64,000 nt of DNA, from assembly GCA_963818225.1 (NCBI GenBank), contig CAWFRO010000010.1, forward strand, positions 194,337 through 258,336, read 5' to 3'. The DNA comes from Palsa-504 sp963818225 (lineage in GTDB: Bacteria > Actinomycetota > Actinomycetes > Streptosporangiales > Streptosporangiaceae). Each line of letters starts with the position of its first letter. Positions within the stretch are counted from its first letter, which is position 1. The notes below the pieces were generated by a model. The model was not told where the DNA came from and did not search any database. It was given only the letters and a program-made list of their open reading frames with translations. Both the position numbers and the translations under genes were made by a program. Of this stretch, positions 60,039 through 64,000 are shown one piece after another.

Positions 60039-60860
60039 CTAAGCAGCATTCCAAAAGTTCTGTTCGTAACCCGGCGGCAGCCAGGGGCTGGTCCAAGGCG
60101 CGGCAGTGGCCAGCATCTGATCGGGTGAGCGGTTACGGAAGAAGGAGTGGATCTGCCTGAGCCGTCCGGGCCAGGTCACGGCGGTGTTGGCCACGTAGTT
60201 CTTCAGCGCGGCCCAGATCCGTTCGGCCGGGTTGTCGTTCGGGCTGTACCGTGCGCCGTACAGCAGTTCCAGGCGGGGCTGCTGTTTCAGGTAGGCGGTG
60301 ACCTTGCGGGCGTGGTGGATGCTGTCGTTATCGCAGATCACCACGATCGCCGGGGGTGCGGGAACGCCTGGAGCAGCTGGTCCAGGAGCGCGATGAAGTC
60401 CGCCGCGCGGCGGCGGCCCAGCCGGTACACCCAGGCGCCGGTGCTCATCTCGAGCGCGCCGAGCACAGTGACCTTGCGGTTCGTACCGGGGGCCAGGACC
60501 TGCGGACGAGTGCCGCGCAGCGTCCAGCTGGCCCGTACGTGCGGCAGCAGGTTCAAGTGCGTCTCGTCCTCAGCGAGCACCACCGCCCGGCGGGGCAGAT
60601 CGATAAGCCGGGCCACGATACCGGCCACGACGTGGTCATGGCACGGGTCGCCGCGGGCGGTCAGCTTGGGCCGCCGCCAGATCGCCACCAGGCGGACCCG
60701 CCGGTACAGCGTCTGCGCGCTGACCTGGGGCCAGCCCAGGTACCGCCGGATCTGCGGCAGGGTCCACGGGCCCGGCCGCGCCAGTAGCGCGGTGATCCGG
60801 CTGGTCAGCTAGCGTCCGCCCAGCCGTGGGCGCCCAGACCGGGGCCGGTCGGCCAGCCCT
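60039..60860 (-). pseudogene. IS630-family transposase, decayed copy 1
   Basis: DDE transposase of the IS630/Tc1 group in pieces. The linker GPWTLPQIRRYLGWPQVSAQ and the catalytic centre are visible: AEDETHLNLLPHVRASW (first Asp), VICDNDSIHHARKVTAYL (second Asp) and ARYSPNDNPAERIWAALKNY (Glu). The N-terminal helix-turn-helix part is reduced to a trace (PRSGRPRL near 60840), followed by an in-frame TAG at 60809-60811. A missing base near 60347 splits the C-terminal half (copy 2 has the extra base). It cannot make transposase. Copy 2 lies 1.6 kb away in the same orientation. Terminal inverted repeats were not recognised. Confidence 0.85.
60046..60418. repeat. Long direct repeat, copy A (IS630 3' part)
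   Basis: About 373 bases matching 62047-62417 with scattered differences, a missing codon in copy B and a missing base in copy A. The pair encloses the secreted repeat protein gene and could recombine to delete it. Confidence 0.85.
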
Positions 60861-60973
60861 GCTCACGGACGTGTGCCGCAGTTCCGTCCGCCACCCTGGG
60901 CTTTGAGCGGGTGGCGGACGGAGAGCCGGCTAGGCCAGATCAGGATTTCCCTTGCCGAGCCGGCGGCGGGTTA

Positions 60974-61783
60974 TTAGTCCGGCAGGTTTGCGCACTGACC
61001 GAGCGCCTGGCCACCGACGACGTTGGGCACACCCGAGAAGCCTCCGGACACGGCTGGGGCGAGGCCCCAGCAGACGAGGTTACGCCCAATTGTGTTAGTG
61101 GAGACCTGGATCGTTTCCCCTGTCGCGACGGTGTCGTCGAACAGGATCACATTGCCGCGGATCTTGTTGACGACCAGACCGAACCATTCTGGCGTCGCCC
61201 CGACTATCGTGACGTTGCCGCCGATCGTGTTGGTCTTGATCGGCCAGGGATTACCAGTCTGCTCGCCTCCTCCGATCAGCGTGACGTTCCCCTTGACCCT
61301 GATTCCGTTCAGCAAAACGGTGTTTACGCCGGTGCCGAAGATGTTTCCGTTGACGGTGATGTCCGAGCTTCCGGTTGGATCGACGGTGCACGGATGTCCG
61401 GTCATGTGACCCGCTGGATTAGGCAGGCAGCCCAAGCCGAGGAGCGAGCCCTGGGCGGCCGTGACGTCGTGTCCGACCCTGATCGTCGACGGCGCGCTTT
61501 GCGCGTCAAGCACGGCACCGCGGGCGACACTCACGTTGCCGAGCACAGTGATCACAGCACCGGGAGCTACGGCGCACGCGCCCCTAACCGTAATGCTGGC
61601 GTAGGTCCCCGAGGGGATGCTTGTCAGGTTCCCGGAGGCAAAATCACCACCGGTGCATGTGTACGCCCTCGGCCACGTGCTGACCGGTTGTGCGCTAGCG
61701 ATAGCTGTGGGACCTACCAATCCGGTTGCCACCGCCGCGGACGCCACCATCATGGCCCCGCCGAACAAGATACGGAACTTCAT
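60974..61783 (-). CDS. Secreted beta-helix-like repeat protein
   Basis: 269 residues with a clear signal peptide (MKFRILFGGAMMVASAAVA and following, predicted cut after AIASA near residue 31), so it is exported. The mature part is made of repeated strands: ITVRGAC, ITVLGNVSV, IRVKGNVTLIG, TIGGNVTIVG, KIRGNVILFD and TIGRNLVCWG, spaced about 24-26 residues apart. The pattern suggests a right-handed beta-helix or bactofilin-like stack. Three or four cysteines could form disulfides outside the cell. The function is unknown. It lies between two IS630 fragments, and its base composition is less GC-rich than the neighbours, hinting at horizontal origin. Confidence 0.8.
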   Translation of the reverse strand: MKFRILFGGAMMVASAAVATGLVGPTAIASAQPVSTWPRAYTCTGGDFASGNLTSIPSGTYASITVRGACAVAPGAVITVLGNVSVARGAVLDAQSAPSTIRVGHDVTAAQGSLLGLGCLPNPAGHMTGHPCTVDPTGSSDITVNGNIFGTGVNTVLLNGIRVKGNVTLIGGGEQTGNPWPIKTNTIGGNVTIVGATPEWFGLVVNKIRGNVILFDDTVATGETIQVSTNTIGRNLVCWGLAPAVSGGFSGVPNVVGGQALGQCANLPD

Positions 61784-62030
61784 CCGTGCTCCCTCCCTAG
61801 TGTGTGCCAGCCCGAAGTCTCTGATTGCCCCGAAGCTCAGCTCATGCGTGCAGCCTCAATCCCGGTCAGCCGCTCGCGTTCTTATTCCCCAGGCTTTGGC
61901 CATAGCCGTACGTGCTCTTGGCAGCCCTCCCCTGCCCGCCCCGCAGATCCACCGGGACACGACCTAACGCACCTGGGCTGCGTAATTGCGCGCGATCTCG
62001 CAGTTGATTATTCTCCCGCCATCTGCCCTG

Positions 62031-62421
62031 TCAAGAGCTAAAAGCGGCATTCCAAAAGTTCTGTTCGTAACCTGGCGGCAGCCATGGGCTGGTCCAGGGC
62101 GCGGCGGTGGCCAGCATCTGATCTGGTGAGCGGTTGCGGAAGAAGGAGTGGATCTGCCTGAGCCGTCCGGGCCAGGTCACGGCGGTGTTGGCCACGTAGT
62201 TCTTCAGCACGGCCCAGATCCGTTCGGCCGGGTTGTCGTTCGGGCTGTACCGGGCGCCGTAGAGCAGTTCCAGCCGAGGCTGCTCTTTGAGGTAGGCGAC
62301 TTTGCGGGCGTGGTGGATGCTGTCGTTATCGCAGATCACCACGATCGCCGGGGCGTGCGAGAACGCCTGGAGCAGCTGGTCCAGGAGGGCGATGAAGTCT
62401 GCTGCGCGGCGGCGGCCGATT
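62031..62421 (-). pseudogene. IS630-family transposase, 3' fragment (copy 2)
   Basis: Only the C-terminal third remains: RRRAADFIALLDQLLQAF, VVICDNDSIHHARKVAYLKE (second Asp) and ARYSPNDNPAERIWAVLKNY (Glu), ending NFWNAAFSS. The reading frame is intact here, with the base that copy 1 lacks. The 5' side stops abruptly at about 62421, directly against the stop codon of the MFS transporter gene, so the element was cut or inserted at that point. A chance ATG at 62426 would overlap the MFS stop (TGATG). Confidence 0.85.
62047..62417. repeat. Long direct repeat, copy B (IS630 3' part)
   Basis: Partner of 60046-60418, same orientation, about 371 bases; see copy A. Confidence 0.85.
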
Positions 62422-62425
62422 GCCA

Positions 62426-63637
62426 TCACGGGCTTCCGGCCGTGACCGGGTTGCCTCCCTTCAAGCCGACAAGCGCGAAAGCGACAGACACGACGGCGAG
62501 GAAGACCCAGCCCGCGCCGTAGCTCGTGTGGGGCACGAGGTGCCCGAAGATGATGGGAATGAAGAAGCCGCCGATCGCCGCAAGCGTGAGCATCAGACCG
62601 GTCGCCGAGCCAATGTGCTCGGCGCGGATGTTGCTGACCCTGGAAGGCACCGCCAACCAGGCGGCGAAGCCGAAGATGAGGAAGAAGCCGATTCCGATCC
62701 CGAGGGGCCAAAGCAAGATGTTGGGCGCCACTGGGATGAGAGCCAACAAAGCGGCGACGGTGACCAGCGGTCCGACCACGAACATCCGCAGGTTCGTGCT
62801 GCGGTCGGCCAAGTGCCCTCCGAGCACGCTGCCCGGGATGCCGGCCAGGAGGATGAGGGCGGACAACAGCCCGCCCGCAGACGGGTCGAAGTGCCGATCT
62901 GTCGTCACGTACTGGCTGAACAACTGCGATGTGGTGAAGTAGGCGCCGTATCCGCCGAGAAGCGCGATGCCGTAGACCCACAAGTCCCGGGTCATGAGCG
63001 CGGACCGCAGTGCGGCGCGGTCGAACTTCACACCACCGAGCGAGTGGCCGCCTTCAGGGAGCCGAAAGGCCGCAACGGTGACCACGGCGACCAGCAGCTC
63101 GAACACTCCGCCCAGGACCATCGAGGTGTGCCAGCCCGCAGAGCGCTGGACGTACAGCCAGACGTAGAGGGCGAGCGCGGCTCCCGCGCTGAAGGCGGCT
63201 CCGCCGGTCACGCCGAGCGCAAAGGTGACCTCCTTCTCGTGGAACCAGACGACCATTGAGGCGGCGGTCATGGCGACGAACACTGACCCCCCGACACCGC
63301 TCGCAATCCGGAAGATGGCGAGCTCGACGTAGCTGTGCGAGAGCCCGGACATGACGCCAGCTGCCCCCTGGACGAGTAGTCCGAGCACGAGGGTCCTCTT
63401 CATGCCGATCTTCGTGGCGAGCACGCCGCCTGGGATGTGCGTGAGCCCGTAGCCAACGATGTAGAGCGAGATGAGGAGACCGAGCGACCCGAGCCCGACC
63501 TTGAATTCGGCGCCGATGAGGGGGAATGCCGTGGCGACGTCGAACCAGTTCAGCGTGAGGGCGACGATGCCGAGGCTGACCACGGCGAGCATGGGCCAGC
63601 GATAGGAGCTTCCCTCGACGCCACGGGCGGAGGTCAT
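62426..63637 (-). CDS. Major facilitator superfamily transporter
   Basis: 403 residues with twelve membrane segments. The MFS loop 2-3 signature is LATKIGMKRTLVLGL, with a second in LGGHLADRSTNLRM. Other helices include WPMLAVVSLGIVALTLNWFD, GSVFVAMTAASMVVWFHEKE and GFFLIFGFAAWLAVPSRVSN. It is closest in feel to organic-anion or nitrate/sugar-acid type MFS carriers, but the substrate is not predictable. ATG 63637 has AAGGAAACG upstream. The stop TGA abuts the truncated IS630 copy, and the last residues (GGNPVTAGSP) may have been altered by that junction; all twelve helices are present. Confidence 0.88.
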   Translation of the reverse strand: MTSARGVEGSSYRWPMLAVVSLGIVALTLNWFDVATAFPLIGAEFKVGLGSLGLLISLYIVGYGLTHIPGGVLATKIGMKRTLVLGLLVQGAAGVMSGLSHSYVELAIFRIASGVGGSVFVAMTAASMVVWFHEKEVTFALGVTGGAAFSAGAALALYVWLYVQRSAGWHTSMVLGGVFELLVAVVTVAAFRLPEGGHSLGGVKFDRAALRSALMTRDLWVYGIALLGGYGAYFTTSQLFSQYVTTDRHFDPSAGGLLSALILLAGIPGSVLGGHLADRSTNLRMFVVGPLVTVAALLALIPVAPNILLWPLGIGIGFFLIFGFAAWLAVPSRVSNIRAEHIGSATGLMLTLAAIGGFFIPIIFGHLVPHTSYGAGWVFLAVVSVAFALVGLKGGNPVTAGSP

Positions 63638-63893
63638 GTTCGTTTCCTTGCCGGCATGGCCGCCCGGGTGGCCATGCCATAGGTGAATGATTGCCGGCCG
63701 TCTGCCCGCAGGACTGCTCTTCAGCCGACTCGGGCATAGCCTAGTCAGGTGCCCCCCCGCCTTGACCGCCGCTGGGGCCCCCGCGGCGTCGAGTACAGCG
63801 CGCAGACCACGTCCGGGATGATCCGACATGGGCAACACGCTCCCCCCGGCGTGCCGGGGGCGCCGCCGTCCACGGCGCAGACGGGGTAGTGCA

Positions 63894-64000
63894 GTGGCGC
63901 CGACGGCTGGCTTCGTGGGGCGGCAGGACGAGCTCGCCATCCTCAGCGAGCGGTTCTCCGAGGCGGCGAGGGGCCGCCCTCAGGTCGTCTATCTGGAGGG
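63894..64000 (+). CDS. ATP-binding/LuxR-type regulator, N-terminal fragment
   Basis: The window ends inside this gene. GTG at 63894 starts VAPTAGFVGRQDELAILSER and runs to VVYLEG, just before where a Walker A motif would come. FVGRQDEL is the typical opening of AAA_16-type ATP-binding proteins, including large LuxR-family (LAL) regulators and adenylate-cyclase-like proteins. Which of these it is cannot be decided from 35 residues. It is divergent from the MFS transporter. Confidence 0.6.
   Translation, partial: MAPTAGFVGRQDELAILSERFSEAARGRPQVVYLE

Noticed and set aside
60039..62421. Intact composite transposon
   Set aside because: Both transposase copies are broken, no terminal inverted repeats or target duplications were recognised, and copy 2 lacks its 5' two thirds.

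Overview
The window comes from a high-GC (about 70% by eye) Gram-positive actinobacterium. The signs are many GTG starts, several F420/LLM-type flavin oxidoreductases, a mycothiol-dependent maleylpyruvate isomerase-type protein, an NrtR regulator beside nadABC, and DUF1707, FUSC and DUF5995 proteins. No rRNA, intact tRNA, CRISPR array, phage module or origin was seen, and the genus cannot be fixed from this sequence.

Layout. (1) 0-10 kb: the tail of a TetR regulator, a fused FAD/Fe-S dehydrogenase, a frameshifted LLM oxidoreductase, then the de novo NAD operon nadA-nadB-nadC divergent from nrtR with a nested palindromic operator between them, then another LLM enzyme. (2) 10-20 kb: mostly single genes (FAD monooxygenase, mycothiol enzyme, DUF4440, UPF0158, a PLP lyase, DUF5995, an S4 protein, a VOC protein) and an acyl-CoA dehydrogenase. 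(3) 20-25.4 kb: a HAD hydrolase and a flavin-dependent oxygenase group (SsuD-like LLM enzyme, SfnB/DszC-like flavoprotein, a deleted LLM remnant), with a divergent flavin reductase. (4) 24.5-28 kb: an LLM enzyme coupled to a double-domain CaiB-type CoA transferase. (5) 28-32.6 kb: a CrtC/lipocalin-like protein coupled to a small membrane protein, a phosphofructokinase with PPi-type residues behind a nested hairpin leader, and a DevS-like sensor kinase.

(6) 32.8-52 kb is the main accessory region. It holds fourteen genes, all on the minus strand. In transcription order they are TetR, thiolase-like, TetR paralogue, Ltp2-like thiolase, DUF35 protein, an acyl-CoA dehydrogenase pair, an ADP-forming acyl-CoA synthetase-like protein, an enoyl-CoA hydratase, a second acyl-CoA dehydrogenase pair, a double CoA transferase, a second enoyl-CoA hydratase and a lone molybdenum hydroxylase large subunit. 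Together they look like a CoA-thioester pathway for a branched or cyclic carboxylic acid, such as a steroid or terpenoid side chain. The paired dehydrogenases and the thiolase/DUF35 pair recall actinobacterial side-chain degradation. The substrate is inferred, not shown.

(7) 52-60 kb: envelope and stress genes (DUF2254, YihY/BrkB, GreA, OsmC, DUF1707, FUSC). (8) 60-64 kb: two decayed IS630-type transposase copies in the same orientation flank a secreted repeat protein, followed by an MFS transporter and the start of an ATP-binding regulator.

At least five genes carry apparent one-base shifts, most of them in G/C-rich runs and four in region 6. They may be assembly indels rather than real pseudogenes, so those genes are given as whole spans with the break point stated.
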